Made by a program: the position numbers and the translations under genes. Below are positions 45,514 through 58,126 of a stretch of 64,000 nucleotides of DNA, piece by piece. The notes under the pieces were generated by a model, which saw only the letters and a list, made by a program, of their open reading frames with translations, ran no database searches and was not told where the DNA came from. Position 1 is the stretch's first letter. Each line of letters begins with the position of its first letter. The stretch is taken from assembly GCF_024323335.1 (NCBI RefSeq), contig NC_066581.1:465302195-465366194 (forward strand). Reading direction: 5' to 3'. Origin of the DNA: Lathyrus oleraceus (taxonomy: Eukaryota > Streptophyta > Magnoliopsida > Fabales > Fabaceae).

Positions 45514-48500
45514 CAAAAAGGACAATGATATACCAATCCTTCTAGGTAGACCGTTCTTATCAACTACAGGAGCCATAATAGATGTCAAGAGAGGAAAGTT
45601 GACCTTTGAGGTAGGTGACGAGAAAATAGAATTTATACTTTCGAAATTTCTTATGGCACCTGTGATGGGAGACGCATGTTATGCCTTGGATATCATTGAT
45701 GAATACGTTAGGGAATTAGAACAAGAAGAAATCATAAAAACAATTAAGTTGCCATCAACTCTCATATTGAAAGATGATGACTTTAGGAAACCCTACATCG
45801 ATGATAACCTTTACGGATGTTTATCCCTTACCCCAGATCATATGCCATGCCCTAAGAAACCAACCTTAGAACTTAAGGAACTGCCTAAGAACCTGAGATA
45901 TGAGTTCCTCGATGAAGAGATGAACCACCCAGTTATAGTCAGTGCTACCTTGAGCCAAGAGGAAACAGACCAACTTTTAAACGTTTTACGAAGATATCCC
46001 TCAGCCTTAGGATATAATATCTCTGACCTGAAAGTTATAAGCCCATCCGTATGCATGCATCAGATTTTGCTCGAAGAAGATTCAAAACCCTCCAGAGAAC
46101 ATCAGAGAAGAATAAACCCTATAATGAGTGATTTTGTTAAAAAAGAAGTTCTTAAGTTACTTGAGGCAGGTATAATATATCAAATCTCGGATAGTAAGTG
46201 GGTAAGCCCTGTGCATGTAGTACCTAAAAAGGGAGGCATCACAGTCGTGCAAAACGATAAAGGCGAACATGTAGCAAAACGGATAGAAGGAAGATGTCGG
46301 ATGTGTATAGACTATAGAAAATTAAATAAAGCAACCCGGAAGGATCATTTCCCTTTACCATTTATAGACCAGATGTTGGAGCGTCTAGCTAGACACTCTT
46401 ATTTCTACTATCTAGATGGATACTCTGGATTATTCCAAATACCTATCCACCTCGAAGATCAAGATAAAACTACCTTTACATGCCCTTATGGAACTTTTGC
46501 CTACAGACGAATGCCATTCGGCCTCTGTAACGCCCTAGCTACTTTCCAACGCTGCATGATGTCAATCTTTGCAGATAACCTAGATGGTATCATGGAAGTA
46601 TTTATGGATGATTTCTCAGTTTGCGGATTTGATTTCCACAATTGTCTTGCTAACCTTGAGAAAATCCTGGAGAGATGCGTGGAGGTGAACCTCGTGCTAA
46701 ACTGGGCAAAGTGTCATTTCATGGTGACCAAAGGAATTGTTTTAGGACATATAGTCTCCGAAAAAGGTATAGAGGTAGATAGAGCTAAGATAGAAGTTAT
46801 AGAGAACCTAAAACCACCCAAAACTATCAGAGAAATCCGAAGTTTTCTTGGACACATTGGATTCTACCGGCGTTTTATCAAGGACTTCTCCAAAATAACT
46901 AAACCTTTAACTGGCCTTTTAATGAAAGATGCTGAATTCATTTTCGATGGAAAATGTAATGACGCATTTAATCTTTTAAAGCAAGCATTAATATCTGCAC
47001 CTATTATGAAACCCCCTGATTGGTCAGAACCTTTTGAGATAATGTGTGACGCTAGTGATTATGCCGTTGGAGCCGTTCTAGGACAAAGGAAAGATAAAAA
47101 ATTACATGCCATTTATTATGCCAGTAGAACCCTAGACGTTGCCCAACTCAACTACGCAACAAATGAAAAGGAATTACTCGCTGTAGTTTTCGCTATAGAC
47201 AAATTTAGATCTTATCTAGTAGGAGCCAAAATTATAGTTTACACCAATCATGTTGCCATTCGTTACCTATTAAGTAAAAAAGATGTCAAGCCTAGGTTAC
47301 TCCGATGGATCCTGTTACTACAAGAGTTTGATTTAGATATAAGAGATAAAAAAAAGGCACTGAAAATGTAGTAGCCGATCACCTTTCTAGGCTAGAACAC
47401 CTAAAACTAGACTTAGTACCCATAAATGATGATTTTGCCTATGATAGGCTGATAGCTAGACTAGAAACCATTGAAGACGATAGCCTAGGCCCTCATGAGC
47501 ACTTCCAAAAATCCTTAGCAGTAAGTAACATACCATGGTATGCAGACTTTGTTAATTACCTAGCTGTTGATGTCGTACCCCCTGATCTTGACTGCCACCG
47601 CAAGAAGAAGTTCTTCAACGATGTAAGAAACTTTTATTGGGATGAACCACTCCTTTTCAAAAGGGGTAAAGATGGCATTTTTCTCCGTTGCGTTCCAGAA
47701 GAGGAGGTAAAGAGTATAATTGAGCATTGTCACTCTTCACCCTATGGTGGACATGCGAGCACCTCTAAGACATACACCAAGATTCTTCAAGCTGTCCTAT
47801 TCTGGCCCACCATGTGGCGTGATGTCCATGCTTGCATTGTCAAATGTGATAGATGCCAACGCACTGGAAATATTTCAAGGCGTGACGAAATGCCTCTAAG
47901 AAACATTCAGGAAGTAGAACTCTTCGAAGTATGGGGTATAGATTTCATGGGACCTTTCCCACCATCCTTAGGAAACAGGTATATCTTAGTAGCAGTAGAC
48001 TACGTGTCTAAGTGGATTGAAGCTATAGCTGCACCCACAAACGATACTAGGGTAGTGATCAAGTTATTTAAGAACTATATATTCCCTAGATTTGGAACAC
48101 CCCATTTAGTCATAAGCGATGGAGAATCACACTTCATATCGAGAATATTTGATAAACTTTTAAGAAAATATGGAGTTAGGCATAGAATAGCAACACCATA
48201 CCACCCACAGACTAGTGGCCAGGTAGAAGTATCCAATAGGGAGATAAAACAAATCCTAGAAAAAACAGTTTCAATATCTAGGAGAGACTGGTCTCAGAAG
48301 CTTCAATAAGCATTATGGGCCTATAGAACCGCTTTCAAAACCCCTATAGGAACTACTCCCTACCAACTAGTTTATGGAAAATCCTGTCACTTACCTTTCG
48401 AATTAGAGCATAAGGCTTATTGGGCCATTAAAACTTTGAATTTAAACTACCCGACCGCTGGTGAAAAGCGTATCCTCGACATTCACAAACTAGAAGAACT

Positions 48501-48837
48501 CAGGCAATCTGCCTACGAGAATGCAAAAATATACAAAGAAAGAACAAAAGCCTGGCACGACAAAAGAATAGTAAAGAAAGATTTCAATATAGGAGACCAT
48601 GTTCTCTTGTTTAACTCTAGGTTACGACTTTTTCCTGGGAAGCTGCGCTCGAGATGGACTGGCCCTTTCAGAGTATCCAAGATTCTGAGATCCGGAGCCG
48701 TAGAAATCAAGAACAAAACTTGTAGTCCATTCATTGAAAATGGACAAAGACTGAAGCTATATGAAGGAGGAGACATTCCAACAGACTACTCAAGCCACAC
48801 ACTGATTGATCCACCGATCCCTACTACAAGTGTATAA
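45514..48837 (+). pseudogene. Athila-1 pol: protease end, RT, RNase H, integrase; broken
   Basis: The frame resumes directly after the Athila-2 target duplication with the protease C-terminus (ILLGRPFL), then RT ([24 protein letters not shown] near 46600), RNase H ([13 protein letters not shown]) and, after a frame change, integrase (HHCC region 47720-47860, [31 protein letters not shown]). An A8 run at 47348-47355 moves the frame; the matching place in Athila-2 is two bases shorter, so a two-base gain is likely. TAA at 48307-48309 interrupts the integrase; the frame then continues to 48837. In RNase H, codon 47246-47248 reads Asn in YTNH, where Athila-2 has the catalytic Asp. The protein is inactive. 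Confidence 0.94.
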
Positions 48838-48855
48838 ATTCCGATCGTCAAGCTA

Positions 48856-48891
48856 ATGACGTTAAACAAGCACTGCTTGGGAGGCAACCCA
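48856..48891 (+). promoter_or_regulatory. Conserved hairpin plus GGGAGGCAACCC after Athila-1 pol
   Basis: CAAGC-ACT-GCTTG (48867-48879) overlaps the first G of GGGAGGCAACCC (48879-48890), 30 bp after the pol stop and preceded by GACGTTAAA. The counterpart in Athila-2 is at 38460-38485. Confidence 0.75.
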
Positions 48892-49108
48892 TGGTTTTCT
48901 TACCTTGTTTTACTTTTTTGCATTTACTTTATTTTATTTTTAATTTTTAATTTTTATCATATTTTCACCGAGACTAAATATTTGAAATGTCTGTATTTTC
49001 AGGATCCCTTTTCCTAACTTTTACAAGATACAGGACTTCGACGATATACACGTAGCCTATAGGGATGATGCCTAGAGAGAGCGCTACATAGCTCTTTATC
49101 AGCGCCCT

Positions 49109-50260
49109 ATGGCGCCCACACGTTATCCAGATCAGCACTCCATGGAAGCACTGGGCATTGAGTCAAGTATTCGATTTCTGAGCCACCAACTCCATTGGGA
49201 CGAGTTCGCTGATGATCTGAGCAACACCTATAGGAACTTGACATTGGAGTTCCTCAGTTTATTTGACTATGACCCTTACTCTGGACCGGATGGGTATGCT
49301 GCTTTCAGACTTTTTGGGGTTGAGTACTCTTTCATCTAGAAGGAGTTCGGTGACCTATTAGGCTTCCAGACCACCCCTGACGCTATCCCTGAGACACCGA
49401 TGGGATACTTTCTGGGGAAGGAAGTGGAAAATTTTTGGAGTGACATCTTAGGTGGAGGGAGTCAGGATCCTTTTACTCAGTTATCCCAGGCTATACATAA
49501 CCCTGCTTTTAGATACTTCCAGATGATACTGGCACATTCCTTCCTAGGAAGACCGGATGCTGAGACGTTACTAAGTGAGGAGGAGATATTCCTACTATTT
49601 TGTGCATCCCAGTCTCGCCCAGTGGAATGTGGGAACTTTCTGTTATGTGGCCTCAACGGTGTTTCCAGATCGTCCGAAGGAGTCATTCATGTAGGAGGGA
49701 TCATCACACAGATTGCCATCGCCCTAGGTCTATCTCGCAAGCTGTTACATCTCCGGACCTACTGTGGGTACACTACCATGGATATCGACTTTTGCTTGAC
49801 TAGAGGGTTGATGAGGAGATCCTCGTTCAATCCAAGACAGTTCAGACTGCTGATCGATAGCGAGGCGATTCATTATTTTGCACTGCCTGATCCTATGATG
49901 ACTAGCGTTCATGACCCAACGAACTGGAGTTATGCCTTGGAGGGTCAGGGAGAGACTATCGAGGAGCCGAGATCACCACCTATTACCGAGTATACGCCTA
50001 CACCACCTTCACCCAAGATCACTGTATTCTCTAACAATTTATCATTGCAGACCCCAAACATCCGCACCCATATTGCAGAGTGTCGTAGAGAGATCGTCGG
50101 GCATAGACAGGAGGTGGCTGACCTCACCTTACAGATGGGAGTATCCGACCTCACACACGCTACCGAGGCTGACTGTTTATACCAGGAGATCGCAGAGCTT
50201 AGGCAGGAGATAGCCATGCTCCGTGGATCTACTCAGAAAGACGGACCACCTACTATTTGA
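49109..50260 (+). pseudogene. Athila-1 ORF2a (ATHILA ORF-1-like), one premature stop
   Basis: A 384-codon frame runs from ATG 49109 to TGA 50260, broken only by TAG at 49337-49339. Motifs LEFLS, FRLFGVEYSF, FW, IHNPAFRYF, GGIITQIA and a C-terminal DPTNWSYALE align in order with ORF2b and with the Athila-2 ORF2. The last ~60 residues look like a short coiled coil (EVADLTLQM...AELRQEIAML). It lies about 220 bp after the conserved palindrome. The function of this family is not established. No membrane segment is seen. Confidence 0.82.
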
Positions 50261-50853
<593 letters not shown>

Positions 50854-50905
50854 CTTGTGGCACCCGCCATAGACCTTGTGGCGCCCGCCACAGCGTCTGT
50901 ATAAG
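50854..50905 (+). promoter_or_regulatory. GC-rich direct repeat and TATA-like site upstream of ORF2b
   Basis: CTTGTGGCACCCGCCATAG (50854) and CTTGTGGCGCCCGCCACAG (50875) are direct repeats 21 bp apart, and the second is a hairpin. They resemble the CTTGTGGCG...CGCCACAAG hairpin of the Athila-1 LTR. A TATAAG at 50900 follows, 242 bp before the ORF2b ATG. An internal promoter is possible. Confidence 0.5.
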
Positions 50906-51141
50906 CTCAGGGCAGACTCCCATTTTTCACCATTTTCATACCTTCAAACCTCAAAAATCCATTTTTCCACCTTGCAAAAACGCCCTTGAACCCCACAAAA
51001 GCTCCCACCTTTCTCATCTTCACACCATACAAATCATTTTCCCAACTTCCATTTTCATTTTCATCAGTCAAATCTCATAAAAATCACACCTTTCTTACAT
51101 ACCCATCTTCATCTTCTTCATCACATTCCAAGAGCCGAAAA

Positions 51142-52599
51142 ATGGAGTTCAATGGATTTATTCTTCGAGGAGGGAAACCGGGAGATAGGCAAAGGAAAAT
51201 TATTGAACGGTTGCGAAATCGAGAGATCCTCCCGACAAGGTATGTGGATGAAAATTGTCTTTACACTTTGGGTATCTACCATAGCATTTTTTATTTATTA
51301 GATAATTTAGGCTTGCATACTATCTTTTCAAACAAAGAACCTACCTTTGAGCGATTGACAATCGAATTTTTAAGTTCTTTAATCTATATTGTCAATCCTA
51401 ACACTGCTAGCACATTTGGTACTGTCCGATTTAGAATGTTTGCTATTGAATATGAATTCAGTACCGACGAACTAGCAGGCCTGTTAGGTATTCCTCATGG
51501 GGACGGTGCTATTTGTGAGGCCCCTTTGGATTTAGATTGGTCGGTCGAGGTATTTTCCTTCTGGCAGAGATTGTCAAACACTTCAATAAATTCTTTTAAA
51601 GGAATTCTTGCCTCGACCATCCATAACCCGACCATCAGAGTTTTTAGATATCTGTTGGCATGTACTATTTTTGGTCGGGAGAATCCAAATAAGGTCAATG
51701 CTCGAGAGCTTCTATTTTTGCAAGGAATCCTCACAAATAGAAGAATTAATTCGGTCCCGTTTATGCTCGCTCATATGGCTTTAACTCTTAACAAAGCGGG
51801 ACCGATTGTTTTCGGAGGACTCATTACGTCTATTGCTCGGGCGCTTAACCTGAACAATGAGATAGCTACCCTAGATCCCTTAGCTCCTCACACAATCAAC
51901 CTAAAATTTCTGAGAGATATGAAATTGTGCCGATTGAGGAGAGAAGGAGGCTATGTGCTTATGGTTCATGGTGTAGTTATCCCATCTGTTGTCTTACCAT
52001 GCACTAGACGTACTGATGTACGTGATGAAAGGAATTGGACCTATGTTTTAGATGCTCCACCTGTTTTGGGTCCTCTTCCTCCTAATGTTCCTGATGAGGA
52101 GGGACACGACACTGATGAAGAATATGATCGAAGAAAGCAATCTCCCATACCTCATGTGTCCCCCCATCACCCTTCACCACCACACACCGCGCCATCTTCT
52201 TCTTTTGCAGGTTCTGCTCCTGGCTTCTATATTACAAAGGAGATGTGGCGTAACCACATGGCTAGAGAGCAAAGGCGTGATGACCTACTCTCTATCATTC
52301 AGCAACAATTGGCGGACAACATGAGCTTCATGCAAGAATCGCAGCGGAGGACAGATAGATCCTATGAGACTGTTGTACAGTCCCTGCTTACGATCACAAA
52401 CCAGCAAGCCCGTCAGCAACAATACCACTGTCGACATACTGCACTCATAGAAGCCACTCAAGGTTCCATTTTGGGTAACCTTCGAGAGGTGAGGACTGCT
52501 CAGGATGCCTTACAAGCCAGGATGGATCAAAGAGATCGTCGTCGCATCCGAACCCATCGTCCACCTCAGGATGGCGAAGGCACTAGTGGTCAGCAGTAG
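51142..52599 (+). CDS. Athila-1 ORF2b (ATHILA ORF-1-like protein), intact 485 aa
   Basis: The frame is open from 50986, but the ATG at 51142 (MEFNGFILRGG) is the likely start; the upstream 52 codons are Ser/His/Lys-rich and look like leader. The stop is TAG at 52597-52599. Conserved landmarks in order: LTIEFLSS, VRFRMFAIEYEFSTDELAGLLGIP, IHNPTIRVFRYLLACTIFG, GGLITSIARAL, DERNWTYVLD, then a His/Pro/Ser-rich linker and a Gln/Arg-rich C-terminus with probable coiled coil. All other coding regions of this element are broken, and this one has no break in 485 codons. No signal peptide or transmembrane helix is apparent. The role is unknown; it is the same family as ORF2a but strongly diverged. Confidence 0.88.
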   Translation: MEFNGFILRGGKPGDRQRKIIERLRNREILPTRYVDENCLYTLGIYHSIFYLLDNLGLHTIFSNKEPTFERLTIEFLSSLIYIVNPNTASTFGTVRFRMFAIEYEFSTDELAGLLGIPHGDGAICEAPLDLDWSVEVFSFWQRLSNTSINSFKGILASTIHNPTIRVFRYLLACTIFGRENPNKVNARELLFLQGILTNRRINSVPFMLAHMALTLNKAGPIVFGGLITSIARALNLNNEIATLDPLAPHTINLKFLRDMKLCRLRREGGYVLMVHGVVIPSVVLPCTRRTDVRDERNWTYVLDAPPVLGPLPPNVPDEEGHDTDEEYDRRKQSPIPHVSPHHPSPPHTAPSSSFAGSAPGFYITKEMWRNHMAREQRRDDLLSIIQQQLADNMSFMQESQRRTDRSYETVVQSLLTITNQQARQQQYHCRHTALIEATQGSILGNLREVRTAQDALQARMDQRDRRRIRTHRPPQDGEGTSGQQ

Positions 52600-52634
52600 G
52601 ATGTCAGGTGACTCTCCCCTTATCTTATTTCGAA

Positions 52635-52666
52635 ACATTGGGGACAATGTTCGATTTAAGTGTGGG
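52635..52666 (+). promoter_or_regulatory. Hairpin and internal PPT-like tract after ORF2b
   Basis: ACATTG-GGGA-CAATGT (52635-52650) is a perfect hairpin, followed by TTTAAGTGTGGG (52655-52666). The same TTTAAGTGTGGG forms the true PPT at 53729-53740. The tract is 59 nt after the ORF2b stop. Athila-2 has the counterpart at 36444-36487. Confidence 0.75.
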
Positions 52667-53710
52667 ATGAGACTTTATCGCTTTTCTTTGCTATTTTCAG
52701 TTAGTTTGTTTATTTTTCTTTGCTCTTTTTAGATAGTTTATTTATTTTTATTGCCTTTTAGTTGTTTATTTCATTTTGCTTCTAGTTTAAGTGTTTTAGA
52801 TAATGCATGAGTCTGACGAGTCATCAGTATAGTGTATCTTTAGTATAATCTAATCTCCCCATTCCTTTAGCCCTACCCAAAATTTTTGCAAAAGAAAACG
52901 GTGTTATTCTGAAAGTTTTTGGGTTTTAAGACGGGTTTGAGTAAGGATGCGGTGACTTGGAAGAACTTTTTGAAACATCAGTATTGTTTTAGCACCATAG
53001 ACTTCATGAATATAGGAATCACTCTCGAAACCCCATATACCATGGCCTTAATCATCATTTCAGTATAAGTCCTCAGTAGTTTATTCCAGCAGTCAGCTCC
53101 GGCCTACACATCCTATACGTAGGGGACCGATGAACATAAGTGAATGATCTAGTGAAATAAATAAAAGAAAAGAAAGCAAAAAGGCAACTCCGGTATAGGT
53201 GACCGTCACAAAGTCATTTAAACCAAAAAGGTTATAAAAATTTGCTACAAAAGAAAAAGAAAAAGAAAAGCTCATCCGCTGTTAGTTGGTTCAGAGGTAT
53301 CTGGCGCTGAACTCGGTAGGGCGGATTACGATCCAATCCCCCACAACTGCAGTTGGGTCAAATAAAAGGGTTTACACAGATTTATGTGCCAGGAACCCCA
53401 TGTTTAGATCATAATCACTAACAGGTCACTCTGCTATGAAGCATGTACGGATAACGGGCTTAATGTGATTGCGCCTGAATGAAAAGGACACAAAAAGAGA
53501 TGAAGAGGCAGGCCTAGGTATTGTGGGATAATATGGGTTGGTTAATATAGGAATGGTGTTTATGTCCGTGTTTGCGGATAAGTGTCATCATGATACCCTT
53601 AGTTCACTCAGTTAGTACCTATCACTGCATCCCGACTTGAACTTAGAAATCTTTTAGCCCGAATCACTCGTTGACACCAGTTTTTCTTCTATGAGCTTTT
53701 TAGTGTTTTG
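52667..53710 (+). other. Athila-1 3' UTR, no gene seen
   Basis: About 1 kb of non-coding sequence between the internal tract and the PPT. Short ORFs have no recognisable features. Confidence 0.65.
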
Positions 53711-53746
53711 CTTGAGAACAAGCAAGGGTTTAAGTGTGGGAGAATT
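53711..53746 (+). promoter_or_regulatory. Athila-1 polypurine tract with upstream hairpin
   Basis: CTTG-AGAA-CAAG (53711-53722), then GGGTTTAAGTGTGGGAGAATT directly abutting the TG of the 3' LTR. Confidence 0.8.
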
Positions 53747-55398
53747 TGATGACACTGAAATTCACCATATTTTCGACTCCGATTTCGTATGCATTTTAGT
53801 TGTTTTATTGTTATTTTGTTATGTTATTACTATGTTTCTCTTTGTTTTCAGGTTTTCAATCTAATCGGAGCCCCTGTCGAGAAAAGGAGTGAAAACGAGC
53901 TAAAAACCCTAAAATTCAGCATTTTACACTTGTGGCTCCCATTGTGGTTGGCGCCATGGGTCCAACCATGATGTGTCCTAGCTCAACTTCCCTCAACTGC
54001 CACGTTCTCCACTACCTCCACTTGGGCGCCGCACTTTGCTCTTGTGGCGGGCGCCACAAGAAGAAAAGTTTTCCCTCCCAATTTCAAACTGAAGGGCATC
54101 CTTGTCTTTTCCATTATTTTACTTGCCTATAAATAGAGACTCGAATTCATTTGTTTAGTCATCAAAACTTAGAGCAGATGCAAACTTAGAGCAAACTTAG
54201 TTTCACTTAGGCATATATTCAGTATTTTAAAGTGGTAATCGCTTAACATCGAGGTGTTACCACAATTGTGTAATCAAGTCTGTGATCGAGTCTGTAATCG
54301 AGTTTGGAGCACTTTGGAAGGAAATTAATCCTGCCGCCATTTTCATTTCCGTTTCGCATTTTATTCAACCCTCCAATTGGAGCAGGTTTTTATTACTTTG
54401 CCTTTATCTACTTTACTTTCCCGCACTGTCTTTACTTTATTTACTTTCCCGCACTGTCTTTACTTTATTTATTTTCTCGCACTCTCCTTACTTTATTTAT
54501 TTCCCGCACTCACTTTACTTTATTTATTTCTCGCACTCGCACTACTTTTATTTACTTTCTGCACTCGCACTACTTTTATTTACTTTCCGCACTCGCACTA
54601 CTTTTATTTAAATTAAAATGCACCTTTACTTTACCATGTCTAACTAAATCTACAAAGGTTAGAATGTAAGGATCGTAATTGAACCGATAATCTGTACAAT
54701 TGTTCGTAGAAACACTTAAGGGCTCTTTTGACTTTCAACTTAAGTTTTCCCGCACTTAATTTCCGTTGGGTAAGATCGAAAGCCGTCCAACATCTTTTTA
54801 AACTTAGTTGTTTTTAACTATTTCAAATACAGCGAAAGCGCTTTGTTTAGTTCATTAGGAGTTTTTAACTTAAAAAGAAAAGTGATTTTAAAACTATTTT
54901 CTGATGCGTTTATAAGTTTAGAGTCTGGTTCGTGAGAACCTCTTTTGGTTAGGAAATCCAGGTTAAAATACTTTTTAACTTAGTCAAGATACTATATTTC
55001 TTAAAAATAGGTTTACTACTCTAACGCAATGCACGCCTTTTTATAAGTGACAATAAGAGGGTTTGATTAGGGAGTACAACTAGGTTCTAAATACGCGAAA
55101 GCGACAGTTCCTGTTAAATTGGTTCTTTTCAAAGTAGAAAACACTGCCCATAAGTAGTTCTATTAGCAAGTACTTGGATTATTAATTGATTATGAGAATT
55201 ACATTCGAGCCTGTCTTTATCAATTGAACTTAATTTAATACTTTACTTTTCATTGCACACTCTAAAAACCCCTATTTTGATTACCTTAGATAAACACCAT
55301 AACAATAGATAACGATAGATTGACACTTGGTCTCTGTGGATTCGACAATCTTTTATATTACTCTGACGCGTTCGTATACTTGCGATAAGCACGCATCA
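53747..55398 (+). mobile_element. Athila-1 3' LTR (1,652 bp)
   Basis: Copy of 29801-31488 from TGATGACAC to GCATCA, followed by ATAGA at 55399-55403. Has the single-copy hairpin at 54041-54060. Confidence 0.94.
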
Positions 55399-55403
55399 AT
55401 AGA

Positions 55404-55575
55404 TGATTGATATTGACGATGACTTGAGCCATCCCGTGACCTCTGTGTGGTGTGACTTACTTGATCCTTGAGTGTGTTTGTTGCATCCATGCATCCATGC
55501 ATTCATCCGCATTCATGTCATCGACAATAAGATTTTTGCAAGGAACTTAAAAGGTCTATTTGCAAATTTTCAGAC
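55404..55575 (+). other. Ogre-2 leader, second part
   Basis: Resumes after the Athila-1 target duplication and leads into ORF1. No coding content. Confidence 0.7.
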
Positions 55576-57028
55576 ATGGATAAGCAAAGAAGGAATATGA
55601 AGAAGTACAGTTTCAGACAACCCGACTTGAGAGAGTTAAGGCGTCTGACATCTTATATATTAGAGCCCTTGGAGTTCAAGGCTCGCCATGGGAAGCTTCT
55701 AGCTATTCTCTCTACCAAGGTGGATGAGGGTCTGATGAGTGTGTTGGTGCAGTTCTACGATCATCTATATCGGTGCTTCACTTTTTTTGGATTTCCAGCT
55801 TTTGCCTACATTGGAGGAGTACGCTTATCATGTGGGTATACCTATTCTTGACCGATTTCCGTTCAGTGGTTTGGAGAAGATTCCGTCTTCTCAAGAGATT
55901 GTTGACATGCTTCACGTGGAGGTATCCGACATTATTGCCAATATGACTACCAAGGGTGGAATTCAAGGTCTCCCGTCTGATTTTCTGATTGCCAAAGCTA
56001 CCTTGTTTGGGAAGGCCATGAGTAAGGAAGCTTTTCAAGCCATATTTGTACTCCTCATCTATGGGCTAGTGTTATTTCCCAACATCGACAACTTCGTGGA
56101 TGTGAACGCTATTAGGATTTTCTCTTCTCTTAATCATGTTCCGACTCTGTTGGGTGACACTTATTTCTATTTGCATATGAGGAATGCAAAGGGTGGTGGT
56201 TCCATTGTATGTTGTCTGCCTCTGTTGTACAAGTGGTTTATTTCGCACTTGCCTTAGACGCTTGCCTTCAAGGAGAACAAGGGATGTCTACGGTGGTCCA
56301 CGAGACTTATGTCTCTCACTAATGATGATATCTCTTGGTATAATCATGTTTATGATGGCATTAAGATTATTGATTCTTGTGGTGAGTTCTCCAATGTACC
56401 TCTTCTTGGTACATGTGGTGGAATTAACTACAACCCTGCTTTGGCTCGCCGTTAGCTTGGGTTCCCCTTAAATGATAAACCTAACAACACTTTGTTGGAA
56501 GGCTTATTCTTTCAAGAGGGTAAAGATCCCCAAAACTTGAAGGATAGGATAGTCCACACCTGGCGCAAGGTTCATAGGAAAGGGAGGAATGAACTTGGTC
56601 TGAGGATCTGTGTTGCTTTGGAGCCTTACACTTCTTGGGTAAGGAAGAGAGCCCTCGAGTACCACATGCCGTATGAGTATCCGAGACCTACCCCTATTGT
56701 TATGGTTAGGCCTTCAACCCTCCCTAATCAAGGAGTAGAGGAGTTGAGAGACGAAGACCGTTCGCGTGCTTGGGTTCGTGAGCGTGAGGAGCTTCTTCAG
56801 TAACTCAAGGATAAGGATGCATTGATCGAGTTTCTAGAGCATCAGGTTGTTGATGAGCCCGATGATGTGGTTACTTCTCTCCTGCCTCACTCGTCTAGGT
56901 TTTGGAAGAAGAGATATGATCAGCTCGCCAAGGAGAATGCCGACATGGAAGCAGCTTATGAGAGAGAGGTGAAGAAGCTTCATGCGAAGTATTTTCTGAT
57001 CTCGAAGGCTTTAGACGACTGCTTCTAG
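55576..57028 (+). pseudogene. Ogre-2 ORF1, broken
   Basis: A homologue of the intact Ogre-1 ORF1. The ATG at 55576 opens a frame (MDKQRRNMKKYSFRQPDLREL) that reaches a T7 run at 55782-55788, after which the coding sense continues in the next frame (LPTLEEYAYHVGIPIL, FPNIDNFVDVNAIRIFSSLNHVPTLLGDT, LPLLYKWF). Stops lie at 56255, 56453 and 56801; the last segment ends at 57028 with a short helical part. It would be about 480 residues against 616 in Ogre-1, mainly because the coiled-coil tail is shorter. The function is unknown. Confidence 0.87.
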
Positions 57029-57320
57029 GGCTCCATAGGATGTTTACTCTCCTTTTCTCTTGTATTATATTTGGTTACCGAGACTGTACTACTTCTTTGG
57101 TGTAAAAAGTTTCCAAATATTATATTGTATTCCACATATGTCTCAAAAAGTTCAATATTTTCAAAATATTTGCAAATAGATCCTTATAAAGTTCCTCTGA
57201 TAAAAAACAAAAGCATATGCACGAGCATTGCATGCATCATATGCATAAGCATGTTTTGGTTTCGAGCTCTTGATACAGTGGTCTAACTCTTTGCTCTTCA
57301 TTTATTTTGAAGACAAGCTG
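57029..57320 (+). other. Spacer between Ogre-2 ORF1 and gag
   Basis: A 292-bp AT-rich spacer with no gene seen, equivalent to 12928-13204 in Ogre-1. Confidence 0.55.
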
Positions 57321-58126
57321 ATGCATCCATACCGCACTCGCGCAAACGTCAAAGCAATGGTCGAACAACTAGAGAACGAGAACAGAGAACTCAAAGAAGA
57401 AGTCAGTCGGTTATCTGCTCTAGTGGAGTCTCTGCTCCAAGCTTAAAAGTAAGTTGTAAATGTGCAAGCGTCTGCGTCTAATCAAGCACCTGAAGTAGCT
57501 CCTACCTCTATACCAGCCCCTGCTATGGGATCAGTCAATGTTATGCCTTCCGGTTACCCTTGGGGGATGCCCCATAATTTCATGCCCGAAGGATATCATC
57601 CGCAAGTGCAAGCTCAGCCGGCATCTAGCCCGATCCCTGTGGTGCCACCCCCGATGGTTAATTCTGTTCCTATTCCAGCTCCCATTCCTCAAGTCCGTGT
57701 TAATGATATTATCTACCATTCTGAGGCTCTGAGAACCTGGATGTGTATGGAAAATTAGACGAGATGAGAGACCAGTTCTCTGACTTGAGGAAGGAAATGA
57801 AGGCCCTTTGAGGGAAGGACTTGTTTGGGAAGAGCGCCTCTGAGCTCTGTTTGGTCCTGAATGTAAAGATTCTGATAAAGTTCAAGGTCTCTGACTTTAT
57901 AAAATATAAGGGGAATAGCTATCCACTCAGCCATTTGGTCATGTATGCTAGAAAAATGTCTACGCATACCGACAATGACCAATTGCTCATCCATTATTTT
58001 CAAGACAACTTGTCTGGCGCTGCCTTGAAATGGTATATGGGTCTTAACTGTGGTTATGTGCACACTTTCAATAACCTCGGCGAGGCTTTCGTAAGGCAGT
58101 ACAAGTACAACGTGGATATGGCTTTG
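57321..58126 (+). pseudogene. Ogre-2 gag, N-terminal part, broken and truncated
   Basis: The ATG at 57321 opens MHPYRTRANVKAMVEQLENEN, a helical start, then a stop at 57444 and a Pro-rich stretch to 57758. Later capsid-like sequence in another frame (FKVSDFIKYKGNSYP, LKWYMGLNCGYVHTFNNLGEAFVRQYKYNVDMA) matches Ogre-1 gag around 13730-13970. The match stops at 58126, where a reverse-oriented LTR begins. Zinc knuckle and protease are missing from this copy. Confidence 0.85.
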
